From Clostridium septicum (lineage in GTDB: Bacteria; Bacillota; Clostridia; Clostridiales; Clostridiaceae): a DNA stretch of 64,000 nucleotides. Location: positions 1,054,001-1,118,000 of the forward strand of contig NZ_CP023671.1 of NCBI RefSeq assembly GCF_003606265.1, written 5' to 3'. A program made the position numbers and the translations under genes. Position 1 is the stretch's first letter. Each line of letters begins with the position of its first letter. Under the pieces are notes generated by a model. It worked only from the letters and a program-made list of their open reading frames with translations. It searched no databases and was not told the origin of the DNA. This document shows positions 1 through 8,979 of the stretch, piece after piece.

Positions 1-559
1 ACATAAGATGTCCAAATCCTTTAAATGTAATAGTTCTGGTTCTATCAGTTGAAATCTTTGATAACCCAAAGTCACTTATTTTAATTACATCATCTTTTAT
101 TAATATATTATCTGGTTTTATATCTCTGTGAACTAATACACTATTTACTGCTTTCATTCCTTTTGCTAATTGAAGAAATAAATTTTTCAACTTACCTTCA
201 TCTAAAAATTTATTTTCCAACTTTTGTGACTTTATATACTCTTTAAGCGTACCTTTATTAGCATATTCCATAATTACATATGGTGGCAAATTGCTTATTG
301 TATCTCCATCATTTGCAAATAGATATTTAATTACATTACTATCATCAATCTTAGTCGCTAAATTTATTTCATTTTTAAATGCAATTAAATTTTGTTCATC
401 TGTAAAACCTTGTGCTATAGTTTTTAAAGCCCACTCTGTATCATCTGATATCCTTCTTATCTTAAATACATTCCCAAAAGCTCCATTTCCAATAAATTTT
501 TCTATTAGATATTCATTATTTTCATTATCTTTAACAAATCTACCTTCTAATAATTGCAT
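1..559 (-). CDS. Serine/threonine protein kinase, N-terminal part (cut by window edge)
   Basis: The first 186 codons of a Hanks-type kinase are visible; the rest lies left of the window. The order is canonical: glycine-rich loop GNGAFGNV (about residues 24-31), A-L-K with the ATP-binding lysine, catalytic loop HRDIKPDN, and DFG followed by the activation segment. All key catalytic residues are present, so it is probably active. The start ATG is preceded by a GGGGG-type ribosome binding site 6 to 7 bases away. It begins only 70 bp after the stop of the type III restriction subunit on the same strand, without an obvious terminator, so it may belong to the restriction operon. The substrate is unknown. 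Kinases beside restriction systems occur in several anti-phage systems; that role here is inference. Confidence 0.9.
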   Translation of the reverse strand, partial: MQLLEGRFVKDNENNEYLIEKFIGNGAFGNVFKIRRISDDTEWALKTIAQGFTDEQNLIAFKNEINLATKIDDSNVIKYLFANDGDTISNLPPYVIMEYANKGTLKEYIKSQKLENKFLDEGKLKNLFLQLAKGMKAVNSVLVHRDIKPDNILIKDDVIKISDFGLSKISTDRTRTITFKGFGHLM

Positions 560-628
560 AAATTCATCCCCCTTGAAATGTTGTTATAAATAGATATCCA
601 AATTCTGAATATCTCTATTTTGTCATTT

Positions 629-3328
629 TTATATTTCTAATTTTTGTTTAAATTCTTCTTTAAACTCTTTTTCTTGTGATTTATTATAGAATGATAAGCC
701 TATTAGTCTATACCTTTCATTATCAACTAATACACTATTTTCAACATCAAAAGATGCATCTTTTGGTAATAAAGTTCCTTCTGCTTCATATACTGCTGTA
801 CTCTCTTTTATAACTTCATTTGGTTTACTTAATACAGCTAAAGACTCATCTTCTATTCTTAGTAATAGTTCTTCCTTCCATTTATCTTTTTCTAATAAAT
901 GGTCACCTTTAGGTTCTATAAATAATTGATAATATTTATATTCACTATCTTCTTTTTTCTTAGCCCATAGCAAAAAGTCTGGTTCTGTTACTTGGTCTGT
1001 ATCAAAATGATATAATTTTAATATTTTCTCATTTCTTATTAAGTACACATCTTCATATCCACTATTAATTAAATCACTATAAACTGATTTCATTAGTAAT
1101 ATTAATCTCTTTTCTTCTGATGTACCATAATTTTCTTCATAAGCATACCATTTTTCATTCATTAAGTTTAATCTTAAATTTGAACCATCTTGTACGCTCA
1201 TTGGTTTACCCATTTCTTTATCTTCTCCACCAATAATAAATGATGCCTTTTTCTCAAAATTAAGATTTTTAAGTGCTTCTGGATAGAATTCTTTTGTCCC
1301 TATATAAGGAATATAGTTTTTCTTTATCTTACCTTCTATTTCTTTCAATATATCTAAAACAATCTCTAAAAGCTCTATATTATCTATATCATCAATTTCA
1401 GTGTATTTACTTCTTATAGTTACTTCAATTGCATCTAAGTATTTATTATCTGTAATAAATTCATTTATGGATTGTAAATTTGGTAAATATTTTTTCAAAT
1501 TTTCAAATGAGTAAAACTCATTTTTACTTATTGCTTTTCTTATAACATTGTAACCAAAGTCTTTTAATTTAAATGTTGTTGGAGTAAGATTATCGGCTTT
1601 ATCTTTATCTGTATTATCATCTAATATATGATTTTCTTTAATATTACCAGTTTTCAAGTCAAAATCATAAGATAACTCTACCTTCATTTGAGATAATGCT
1701 TCTATATCTTTATTTGTATTTACAACCTGTCTATTTGAAAATATAACACCATTCTTAAATACATTAGTTTTCTTAAAGCTGTCTTTTAGCTTTAAATCAA
1801 CTGTTATCTTATTTGACTCATCTTCAATTATACCTTTTTCTTTAAGTTCTTTCTTTAAGTCAGAAATATACTTAGGCTCATTTATACTATGATAATATAA
1901 TTCTTCCAATATTCTTAATTCATTATCTAAATCATTATCATATTTTCTTTTATACTTATCTTCTGTATCATCTAAATTAAATGGATAATACCTCGCACCT
2001 CTACCGATTAACTGTGCCTCTTTTGTTGTTGTAGTTTTTGAACCTCTACCATCATCAACTCTTACAATATCAAATAAATTAAGTACATCCCAACCCTCAT
2101 TTAACATATCAACAGCAAAAACAGCTCTATACATATTACCTTTATCTTCTAAAGTATTTACTATAATCTGCTTTTGTTCACTTTCCTCTTTATTATTTAC
2201 TTCTATACATTTATCTTCATTAAATTGATATTTAATTTCTACTATAAGGTTGTCTAAAGTAATATTCTCATCTTCAAAAAATTTAAATGCTTTTGTTATT
2301 ACATTATTATCTTCATCAGATTTTAACTTATTTAAATCCTCTACGGTAAGATTAGTAATCCAACTATTAAAATTCTCCAAGATTTCTTTAGATTGAGCTA
2401 TTTTATTTGATTTTATTAGAATAACTGGTTTTAATACTATCTTATTTTTTTCAGCTACTTTTCTTCTATATTCACTTGTAATTACAGCTTGTAGAAGTCT
2501 TTCCTTGATTTTATTATCAGACTGTAAAACTATAACTTCTTTAGAGTATTTATCTTTTCTAAACTTTGGTAAATCATACTTATATATGACTTTATCTTTA
2601 TATTTATCATATACTAAAGGATTTTCAAGCTCTGCTGTTGCTGTGTATTCTAATAATATATTATCTTGATTATGATGTAGTATATTATTTACAGTATATT
2701 CCCAACTATTTTTCTCTTCTTCCTCTGTTTTACTTAATTTACTTTTGGTTAATGTGTTTAAGTGATGTGCTTCATCACTAAGTAATACAACCTTTTTATC
2801 CTTAAAGTCTTCATAAGTAATTGAACCTTCTGTTGGTGTATTTAATTTATAATGTAATCCTTGAATAGTAGTAAACATTATATTTATAGAATCATCATCT
2901 GCATCTTCTAAATTATTAACTTCTCTAATATCAACAATTTTATTATTAATTGTAATCTTATTATTAAATAAAAATTTACTTGAAGTGTAATCTAAAAAGT
3001 TATATTTAGTCTTATCTATTATATTTGTACTATTAACAAAAAATATAAAGTTTCTATAACCTCTATCGTATAAATATAAAATATTACTTGCCATTAATAA
3101 TGTTTTTCCACTTCCAGTTGCTAAATTAAACATTAAATGTACTGGTTTTATCTTCTTTTTATATTTTTCAATATAGTACCTTAATAAACTTTGAGAGTCT
3201 ATTTGATACGGTCTTAGCTCAAACTTTTTATTGATATTATCTTTAATACAAGAAGGAATTTCACAATCAATCATTTCTTCTTCAAGAAAAGCTTGAAATT
3301 TATTACTTAATAAATCCATTGTTGCCAT
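629..3328 (-). CDS. res: Type III restriction-modification system, restriction (Res) subunit
   Basis: This is an ATP-dependent SF2 helicase-endonuclease of 899 residues that cuts unmethylated DNA together with Mod. Motifs in order are Walker A ATGSGKT (about 70-76), DEAHH (motif II, about 186), GRGARYY (motif VI), and near the C-terminus a PD-(D/E)xK nuclease (EPDFLLW followed by FIEPKGDH, about 795-825). Length and order match complete type III Res proteins, with no frameshift seen. The start has a run of seven G residues as ribosome binding site. It lies 15 bp behind mod, so the two are cotranscribed. As in the family, Res should act only in complex with Mod. Confidence 0.95.
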   Translation of the reverse strand: MATMDLLSNKFQAFLEEEMIDCEIPSCIKDNINKKFELRPYQIDSQSLLRYYIEKYKKKIKPVHLMFNLATGSGKTLLMASNILYLYDRGYRNFIFFVNSTNIIDKTKYNFLDYTSSKFLFNNKITINNKIVDIREVNNLEDADDDSINIMFTTIQGLHYKLNTPTEGSITYEDFKDKKVVLLSDEAHHLNTLTKSKLSKTEEEEKNSWEYTVNNILHHNQDNILLEYTATAELENPLVYDKYKDKVIYKYDLPKFRKDKYSKEVIVLQSDNKIKERLLQAVITSEYRRKVAEKNKIVLKPVILIKSNKIAQSKEILENFNSWITNLTVEDLNKLKSDEDNNVITKAFKFFEDENITLDNLIVEIKYQFNEDKCIEVNNKEESEQKQIIVNTLEDKGNMYRAVFAVDMLNEGWDVLNLFDIVRVDDGRGSKTTTTKEAQLIGRGARYYPFNLDDTEDKYKRKYDNDLDNELRILEELYYHSINEPKYISDLKKELKEKGIIEDESNKITVDLKLKDSFKKTNVFKNGVIFSNRQVVNTNKDIEALSQMKVELSYDFDLKTGNIKENHILDDNTDKDKADNLTPTTFKLKDFGYNVIRKAISKNEFYSFENLKKYLPNLQSINEFITDNKYLDAIEVTIRSKYTEIDDIDNIELLEIVLDILKEIEGKIKKNYIPYIGTKEFYPEALKNLNFEKKASFIIGGEDKEMGKPMSVQDGSNLRLNLMNEKWYAYEENYGTSEEKRLILLMKSVYSDLINSGYEDVYLIRNEKILKLYHFDTDQVTEPDFLLWAKKKEDSEYKYYQLFIEPKGDHLLEKDKWKEELLLRIEDESLAVLSKPNEVIKESTAVYEAEGTLLPKDASFDVENSVLVDNERYRLIGLSFYNKSQEKEFKEEFKQKLEI

Positions 3329-3343
3329 AAATCTTCCCCCCCT

Positions 3344-5206
3344 TTATTTTAATCCATAAAATTCTTTATTTAGTTTCTTATCTTCATCTGAAACACTATA
3401 TGTTATATCATCTATTTCGCTTAAATTAACATATAAATGATTCTTATCTAATATTTCTATTAAAAATTCTTTTTGTTGTTCAAAAGAAAGTTCTTCAAAT
3501 TCACTCATATTATTATCAATTTGTTTTACTTTAACTCTATAACTTAAGAATGATTTTTCCTTCATTTCATTCCATATATATTTTAACGCTTTTGAATCAT
3601 TAGCTTTTTCTATCTTATTGATGAATATTTCATTCCATTTCATTAATTCACAATAAACAAAACTTCCCCCACCTTGCCAATTTAAACTTTGGCTTATTCC
3701 TGTCTGTTCACCTTCAATTACTTTCTTTAGTCTCTCAACAGATATATCTTCAATATAATCCATCTGTTCTATTCCAATATATTTTCTATTCATTTTGTGA
3801 GCAGTAGCACAAGTTGTTCCACTTCCAAGATGGTAATCTAATACTATATCATTTTCATTAGATGCTATTTCTAAAATTCTTTCTATAAGTTGTTCTGGCT
3901 TAGGATTTTTAAATACTTTACTTCCAAATAACTTTTCTAAATCTTTCGTTGCATTTGTAGTAGTATCTATATCATTCCATAATGTCGTAGGAGTCACTCC
4001 CTTTTGCTCTTCTAATGATTCGTTTAAGTAAACCTTTAGTTGTGGCTTTGACGTTCCTTTCCTTCCAAAAGCTATTCTTCCTTCACTTAAAAGTCTATTG
4101 TACTCTTCATTTGTAGTTCTCCAACATCTACCTTCTGGAGGAAGATATACTTCTTCTGTATTAGGATTTTTTATTTCATAACTTAAATTTTTTCTTTCAT
4201 TTGGGGCATCAAATGGGTCACATCTATATAATCCTCTACCATCATTATCATCATATTTAAATTTACTTGTATCTATTTTAAGCCTAAATTTATTTTTATC
4301 TAACACTGATTTATTTTTTGCATAAACAAAAACATGATTTGTTGATAAAGATATAAAAGTATCATTTGATACTGACTTTCTACTTTGCCATATAACATCT
4401 CCTATAAAATTCTCTTCTCCTAATATTCCATCTGCTAAAACTTTGAAATAATGTGCTTGAACATCACTTAAAGTTATCCATATTGTACCATTTTCTGCAA
4501 GTAACTGCTTAGCTACTTCTAATCTGTTTTTTACAAAAGTTAACCAAGTTGAGCGAGTAAATTTGTCATTATAATTAAATGAATCATTATCAGTGTTATA
4601 AGGAGGGTCAATAAAAATAACCTTAACCTTACCTTTATATCTATCTTTTATAGAATGTAAAGCTATTAAATTATTCCCTTTAATTATTAGATTATCATTT
4701 TCATTAATCACTAAAGCTTCTGATTCACCATTTTCGTCAAACTTCTTAAAGTTAGTTAATACCTTATTTTCATATAATCTATCTATATCATCAGAAGCAA
4801 GAACTTCATTATAAAATACTTCATCTTGCTTTGCATCTTCTCTATCTTGACCACCTTCTAAAACACAATCTTTATACGCCCAATTTAATACAACATCTCT
4901 ATTTTCTTTTATATAACTATTATCAACTGCTAATCCTATTTTATTTCTATATTTTGTATAACTATCCTCAAGATAATATTTACCACCTATAAATTCAATA
5001 AATTCTTCTCTCTTAAATATTAATGCTCCACCTACTTCTATAAAGAAATGTAGCTTCATTTTAGAATTATTAAGTATTGTAGAAATTAATTTTTCATCAT
5101 ATTTTAATGCTAATTCTTGTATTTTACCTATTATATATTCATTGTTTACATAAACTCTTTCATCATCTTTGAATATACTTAATATATCGTCTATACTCTT
5201 ACTCAC
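3344..5206 (-). CDS. mod: Type III restriction-modification system, DNA adenine methyltransferase (Mod)
   Basis: This is an N6-adenine methyltransferase that also supplies target recognition. It is beta-class: catalytic motif IV DPPY (200-203) comes before the SAM-binding motif I DYHLGSGTT (457-465). The region between them (about 270-440) is the presumed recognition domain. Length 620 is typical. The start is GTG, with GGAGG about eight bases upstream. It is the first gene of the mod-res(-kinase) operon; the promoter should lie in the 5207-5570 intergenic region. No simple-sequence repeat of the kind that drives phase variation is seen inside the gene. Confidence 0.95.
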   Translation of the reverse strand: MSKSIDDILSIFKDDERVYVNNEYIIGKIQELALKYDEKLISTILNNSKMKLHFFIEVGGALIFKREEFIEFIGGKYYLEDSYTKYRNKIGLAVDNSYIKENRDVVLNWAYKDCVLEGGQDREDAKQDEVFYNEVLASDDIDRLYENKVLTNFKKFDENGESEALVINENDNLIIKGNNLIALHSIKDRYKGKVKVIFIDPPYNTDNDSFNYNDKFTRSTWLTFVKNRLEVAKQLLAENGTIWITLSDVQAHYFKVLADGILGEENFIGDVIWQSRKSVSNDTFISLSTNHVFVYAKNKSVLDKNKFRLKIDTSKFKYDDNDGRGLYRCDPFDAPNERKNLSYEIKNPNTEEVYLPPEGRCWRTTNEEYNRLLSEGRIAFGRKGTSKPQLKVYLNESLEEQKGVTPTTLWNDIDTTTNATKDLEKLFGSKVFKNPKPEQLIERILEIASNENDIVLDYHLGSGTTCATAHKMNRKYIGIEQMDYIEDISVERLKKVIEGEQTGISQSLNWQGGGSFVYCELMKWNEIFINKIEKANDSKALKYIWNEMKEKSFLSYRVKVKQIDNNMSEFEELSFEQQKEFLIEILDKNHLYVNLSEIDDITYSVSDEDKKLNKEFYGLK

Positions 5207-5574
5207 TTCGATTTCCTCCGTAACATATTATAATTAGTTTCTATTTATCAATTTTAACATAATATATAATTTTAATCACTAAGCCTATCTATGATTAATT
5301 TTTTCTTATTTTGAACTTATGATAGTTATAAAAATATATAAATAATCTATAATATATTAATAGGTTAATCATTTGATTAAACTTTAAAAGGTTATGATTT
5401 TGTATAAGGTAAGTATTTTAGATAAGGATAAGATTTAACATTTCATATATTTTGAGTATGATAACATTCGCTTCTATTTTAAAGTTTGTTTACTAAACTT
5501 TATTAAAAACATCTAACATACAAAGGTTTAATCTTTTTTAAGGTTAATGGTTTAATAGGTAAAGATTTATATAA
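5207..5574. other. Intergenic region upstream of mod
   Basis: About 370 bp of AT-rich DNA between mod (reading left) and the lipoprotein terminator. It must hold the mod promoter. I see several AAGGTTA/GGTTAAT-like short direct motifs between about 5360 and 5560 but no gene and no convincing structured RNA. Confidence 0.4.
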
Positions 5575-5623
5575 CTAAAGCAAAAAGCAAGTAGGTATAA
5601 TTTCTACTTGCTTTTTGCTTTAG
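5575..5623. terminator. Perfect 20-bp stem-loop terminator
   Basis: Arms 5575-5594 and 5604-5623 are perfectly complementary around a nine-base loop, with A and T tracts inside the stem. It sits just after the stop of the lipoprotein gene at 5696 on the minus strand and probably ends that transcript. The inner stem AAAAAGCAAGTAG is shared with the hairpin at 8941-8975. Confidence 0.75.
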
Positions 5624-5695
5624 TCATTAATTTTATTATCTAATAAACAATAGTTCCTAATATATAAACATAATTTCTACTTATTTTTATTCTTT

Positions 5696-6316
5696 TTAAT
5701 GCTCATAAATAGTAGCATGTTCTAATCTAACCTTAACAGGTTTAGATGTTTGCATTATTAAATATTCATTACCATTGCTATCTATCCATTTATCTCTAAG
5801 CATAAAACTATATGGCACAACCCATTCATCAGAATCACTTATCATATAAGGTGTGTGTATCATTGCTATTTTACCACCAGTATCATTGGTTACCGAAGCT
5901 AATACATATGTTGCATTAGCTGTAGTTTTTACATATGCTGATATTTCTTTTTTCTTATCTTTATTAGCTAAAACCCACTCTTTTATATCTGATGGTAATT
6001 GCTCTAAATCTGGAAAGAAAAAATCTTTATCTGGTATTAAATCCATTACCTCTACTTCAGCTTCTGTTGTTATTTCATTAGTATCTTCATTAATAACTTC
6101 AACTGTCCCTTTTTTCCCATCATCACTCTTAATCATACTTTCATCAAGATTACTTTTCTCATCATCTTCTAATTCGCTGTTTTCATCTTTTAATTCAATA
6201 TCTGATTTATTGGGGTCTTTCGTATATGATGTCTTATTTATATCATTTGATGTACACCCAACACAAACTAATGCTAAGATTATTACTTTAACCACTATAG
6301 CCTTCTTAAGAAACAT
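5696..6316 (-). CDS. Putative lipoprotein of unknown function
   Basis: The 206-residue product starts with a lysine-containing n-region, a hydrophobic core and a lipobox ending LVCVGC (Cys 21), so it should be exported and lipid-anchored. Residues about 25-85 are acidic and low complexity (Asp, Glu, Ser, Asn), a linker typical of clostridial lipoproteins. The C-terminal 120 residues form a compact domain rich in predicted beta strands (AYVKTTANATYVLASVTND, later WVVPYSFML). I do not recognise the family. It has its own GGGGG-type ribosome binding site and is followed by a strong terminator. It may be cargo of the mobile segment to its right. Confidence 0.75.
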   Translation of the reverse strand: MFLKKAIVVKVIILALVCVGCTSNDINKTSYTKDPNKSDIELKDENSELEDDEKSNLDESMIKSDDGKKGTVEVINEDTNEITTEAEVEVMDLIPDKDFFFPDLEQLPSDIKEWVLANKDKKKEISAYVKTTANATYVLASVTNDTGGKIAMIHTPYMISDSDEWVVPYSFMLRDKWIDSNGNEYLIMQTSKPVKVRLEHATIYEH

Positions 6317-6365
6317 ATTCTTCCCCCCTTAGGTCTAAATATAATAACACTTACATATTTCTAAA

Positions 6366-6794
6366 TTAATCTATTTTAAATCCTTCAATATCTGCTGTTA
6401 TATCTTTCTTTATAATTTTAACAGTATTTTTTCTATATTTAGTGTAAATTATAATTAAATTTACAATTCCTAATGGAACAGAAAATCCCCATAATATCAT
6501 AGCCATAAAAAGTTTTGCTATAAATATAACTACTATATTGGCAAATATTATTGGTATGTCCGATAACAAACTTTCTTTAATACTCAAATAAGTCCCTTTA
6601 GAAAATGGATATAGTATAGTAAAGGAAATTGCAATTATTATATATTTCATACCTTCTACTGATATCAATACATTAACTTTATCTGCTTCTAATATACCCG
6701 ATATATAAAGAAATGCCATAAATAAAGCTACTAAATAACTTTTTATTAAATATTCTTTATTATAATAATTAAATAAATATTTTATGTATCTCAT
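6366..6794 (-). CDS. Small integral membrane protein
   Basis: The 142-residue product has about four hydrophobic segments (near residues 19-33, 48-63, 82-97 and 98-115) and basic ends, so it is an inner-membrane protein without recognisable catalytic motifs. It starts one base after the stop of the small XRE gene upstream, so it is translationally coupled to that regulator. This arrangement is common in phage-derived and integrated elements. Function unknown. Confidence 0.7.
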   Translation of the reverse strand: MRYIKYLFNYYNKEYLIKSYLVALFMAFLYISGILEADKVNVLISVEGMKYIIIAISFTILYPFSKGTYLSIKESLLSDIPIIFANIVVIFIAKLFMAMILWGFSVPLGIVNLIIIYTKYRKNTVKIIKKDITADIEGFKID

Positions 6795-6795
6795 T

Positions 6796-6996
6796 TTAAT
6801 CCCCCAACTCTTCTATTAATCCAATTTCACTTAAAATGTTATTTCTGTATTTTGCACCACTCTTTCTTCCTGCTAATATGTCTGTTAAATAATTTTCATT
6901 CATATTTAATTTTTTAGCTAAATCTCTTTGTGTCATTTTTAATTCTATTAACCTCTTCTTCACAATTACTCCAAACAAATCTGTATCTTTGTTCAT
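6796..6996 (-). CDS. Small XRE-family DNA-binding protein (Cro-like)
   Basis: The 66-residue product is a single helix-turn-helix domain: MTQRDLAKKLNMNENYLTDIL spans recognition and scaffold helices (about 20-40), with an RKSGAKYR arm. There is no other domain, as in Cro-type regulators. It is transcribed divergently from the XRE gene at 7173, and three palindromic operators lie between the two. The membrane gene at 6366 is its operon partner. It is probably the competing regulator of the switch; that assignment is inference. Confidence 0.85.
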   Translation of the reverse strand: MNKDTDLFGVIVKKRLIELKMTQRDLAKKLNMNENYLTDILAGRKSGAKYRNNILSEIGLIEELGD

Positions 6997-7082
6997 AAAC
7001 CTCCTCCTTTAATTTATATCTTAAGCTCATTATGTTATAATAAATTTGACCTTAAAATGATGTAATTTCTTATCCAATATCT

Positions 7083-7111
7083 ATTTTAAAGTCATTTTGA
7101 CTCTGAGTCAA
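7083..7111 (-). promoter_or_regulatory. Promoter for the small XRE operon, overlapped by operator 1
   Basis: Read on the minus strand, TTGACT (7111-7106) and TAAAAT (7088-7083) are separated by exactly 17 bp. The palindrome AGTC-N5-GACT at 7090-7102 fills the spacer, so a bound repressor would block RNA polymerase. Confidence 0.65.
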
Positions 7112-7163
7112 TATTTTTGTAGTCACTAAGACTCTTTTTGTATATTTTTAAGTCATTTAGACT
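7090..7163. promoter_or_regulatory. Three operator palindromes AGTC-N5-GACT
   Basis: Three 13-bp sites of the form AGTC-N5-GACT lie at 7090-7102, 7121-7133 and 7151-7163, spaced 31 and 30 bp, about three helical turns, so dimers would sit on one face of the DNA. Site 1 lies in the minus promoter spacer. Sites 2 and 3 flank a possible plus promoter (TTGTAG at 7117, 18 bp, TATATT at 7141). A further half site GAGTCA is at 7105-7110. This is the geometry of a phage-type repressor switch. Confidence 0.75.
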
Positions 7164-7172
7164 TTAAGAGAG

Positions 7173-7499
7173 GTGTTTAGAATAGAAACTTTAGGAGAAA
7201 AACTTGCTTATTTAAGAAAAAAAGCTGGTGTAACACAGCGTGAATTAATGGATACTCTTCAATTTGAAAATTTGCATAAATATGAAAAAGATAAAAGAGA
7301 ACCAAACATTGAGATATTATCAAAACTTTCAAAGTATTTTAATGTTAGTTCTGACTGGCTTTTAGGATTGGATACTGCTAACTTCGACTTATCAGAGGAA
7401 GAAATAAACTTTATAACTAACTTTAGAAAATTGCCAGAAAAAGAAAAATTAAAAATTGAAGGTATGGTAGAATTGAAACTTGCTGAAATGCAAGATTAA
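7173..7499 (+). CDS. XRE-family repressor (CI-like, HTH only)
   Basis: The 108-residue product has an N-terminal helix-turn-helix of the SinR/Xre type (LGEKLAYLRKKAGVTQREL..., then SDWLLGL at about 58-64) and a short charged C-terminal tail (about 70-108) that may mediate oligomerisation; there is no S24 peptidase domain. The start is unsettled. GTG at 7173 sits directly against the AGAGAGG sequence, which is too close for it to serve as a ribosome binding site, whereas ATA at 7182 would be well spaced but is a very rare start. It is divergent from the small XRE gene, with three shared operators, and is the likely maintenance repressor. Confidence 0.85.
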   Translation: MFRIETLGEKLAYLRKKAGVTQRELMDTLQFENLHKYEKDKREPNIEILSKLSKYFNVSSDWLLGLDTANFDLSEEEINFITNFRKLPEKEKLKIEGMVELKLAEMQD

Positions 7500-7566
7500 T
7501 TTTTACTTTTTAAGATACGATTTCACATCTTATATTTGACTTATTTGTAAATATCTTTGTTATAGA

Positions 7567-7612
7567 AAAAATATAGAGTTAGACAATATATATCATCTAA
7601 CTCTATATTTTT
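7567..7612. terminator. Bidirectional terminator between convergent genes
   Basis: A perfect 16-bp stem (7567-7582 with 7597-7612) with A tract on one side and T tract on the other. It lies between the plus-strand XRE gene and the minus-strand gene at 7652 and should end both transcripts. Confidence 0.8.
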
Positions 7613-7651
7613 ATAAATTTATGTACATAATATTATCTATAATTAATAACT

Positions 7652-8200
7652 TTAATAATAAATATTTTCAGAGTCTAAGCGTAGTTTATAGAAGAATTGT
7701 AACCATTTAGGCTGTGTATCAACTTCTTCGGCTAATTTTTTAAGTGTTCTTTTTCCTATACGTCTATCCATTACAGCAAACATCCTAACAATTGGATTTT
7801 CCGATACAATACTTTTCACGATAGGTAATTCTTTATATTCTCTAATTGCATCTGTAATGTTATAAATATCAAAATCTCCATTATTTATTGATATATTTAC
7901 AACTTCATCTTCAATCGCCTTATTTTCCTCATCATATAGATATCCTTTATCTGTCCATTTCCTCTCTGGAATATCAAGTTCTTGTTTAGTCAAATATTCT
8001 AAATTAGAATATCCCTTCACATAATATGCGTATGGATTTGCCATAGCATACTCATTTTTATCAACTCTCACACAAAATCTCCCATAATTATCTGGTGCTC
8101 CATGATAATGTGTTAAAAAATACTGGACACGCCCTCTCAAACTTTCACATAAAAATTCTTCTTCTAATTCTTTCCTTAATCCAGTCCATGATTTACCCAT
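7652..8200 (-). CDS. SF0329-like protein of unknown function
   Basis: The 182-residue soluble product begins SWTGLRKELEEEFLCESLRGRVQY with an HGAPDNYGRF stretch. From memory this resembles the widespread uncharacterised SF0329 family, which opens with a similar W-S-K-L-x-K-L pattern and R-G-R-V/I-x-Y. The C-terminal third (DRRIGKRTLKKLAEE) is basic, followed by WLQFFYKLRL. No signal peptide or membrane segment. It is 44 bp behind the gene at 8245 and is likely cotranscribed. Function unknown; polymorphic-toxin or immunity context is possible but not shown. Confidence 0.7.
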   Translation of the reverse strand: MGKSWTGLRKELEEEFLCESLRGRVQYFLTHYHGAPDNYGRFCVRVDKNEYAMANPYAYYVKGYSNLEYLTKQELDIPERKWTDKGYLYDEENKAIEDEVVNISINNGDFDIYNITDAIREYKELPIVKSIVSENPIVRMFAVMDRRIGKRTLKKLAEEVDTQPKWLQFFYKLRLDSENIYY

Positions 8201-8244
8201 ATAGCCCTCCTTATATTCTATATCTGATAGTTACTATTTAAATA

Positions 8245-8799
8245 TTATATTTTTATTTGCTTTAACTTTTCTATAAATGTGCAATCGTTAGAAAATACAT
8301 GAATTCCCCTATCATCATAAAGAAAAAATACATTATCTGTTTCTTTATCTATTATATAAACTGCACAATCAAGCTCAGTATTATCTCCTATATCAGAAAT
8401 AATAATCTTTCTAAAAAGTTTTTCAATATTTATTCTATTTGTTTCCCAAATATACCGTGTTCCATAATATTTTTCTTCATCATCAATCCATTCAAATGGG
8501 AAAGTAGTACATTCAGTAGACTCTAAATACATTTCAATAAATTCATTTTCTCTTTTTTTAGACTCATTATATTTGTCTTCATATATAACAGCTAAATTAT
8601 CTGAAAAATTACAACTGTTCCATACTTTACAAGCACAATCTATACATGAATCAACATATTCATCTCTATAAATTAACTCTTCACTTTCTATATCTTCAAC
8701 ATCATAGTATGGATTTTCATATGGTAATATTTCAAATGATATATAGTCTTTTGATTGAAAACAATAATCAACTGTCAATTTATCCAAATAAAAGTTCAT
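8245..8799 (-). CDS. DUF3885-like protein
   Basis: The 184-residue acidic soluble protein carries the sequence TRYIWETNRINIEKLFRKII followed by VYIIDKETDNVFFLYDDRG in its last 80 residues. This fits my memory of the DUF3885 family, which ends with a HLYDDRG-like motif. Two Cys-containing stretches (CIDCACKVW, about 52-60) are unusual for a cytoplasmic protein and could bind metal. Members are often found alone or near secreted-toxin immunity genes. The start has a clear GGAGG. Probably the first gene of a two-gene unit with 7652. Confidence 0.7.
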   Translation of the reverse strand: MNFYLDKLTVDYCFQSKDYISFEILPYENPYYDVEDIESEELIYRDEYVDSCIDCACKVWNSCNFSDNLAVIYEDKYNESKKRENEFIEMYLESTECTTFPFEWIDDEEKYYGTRYIWETNRINIEKLFRKIIISDIGDNTELDCAVYIIDKETDNVFFLYDDRGIHVFSNDCTFIEKLKQIKI

Positions 8800-8940
8800 T
8801 ACTCAATCCCCTCCATTTATATAAACTTGCTTTATTAATTTTTATTATAGTAACTTAAAATATTACTTAATATCAAGCTATATCTACTATTTATAAAAAC
8901 TTTTTTAATAATTTTAAACTTCATAATTATTGTTACAATG

Positions 8941-8975
8941 AAAAAGCAAGTAGTTTTAGTTTCTACTTGCTTTTT
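8941..8975. terminator. Stem-loop terminator (13-bp perfect stem)
   Basis: Arms 8941-8953 and 8963-8975 pair perfectly; T/A tracts lie in the outer stem. It directly follows the stop of the 8980 gene on the minus strand. The stem sequence GCAAGTAG/CTACTTGC and the loop ending TTT match the hairpin at 5575-5623. Confidence 0.75.
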
Positions 8976-8979
8976 ACAT

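Noticed and set aside
291..593. Plus-strand ORF of 100 codons
   Set aside because: It is the antisense shadow of the kinase gene, which has all kinase motifs and a ribosome binding site.
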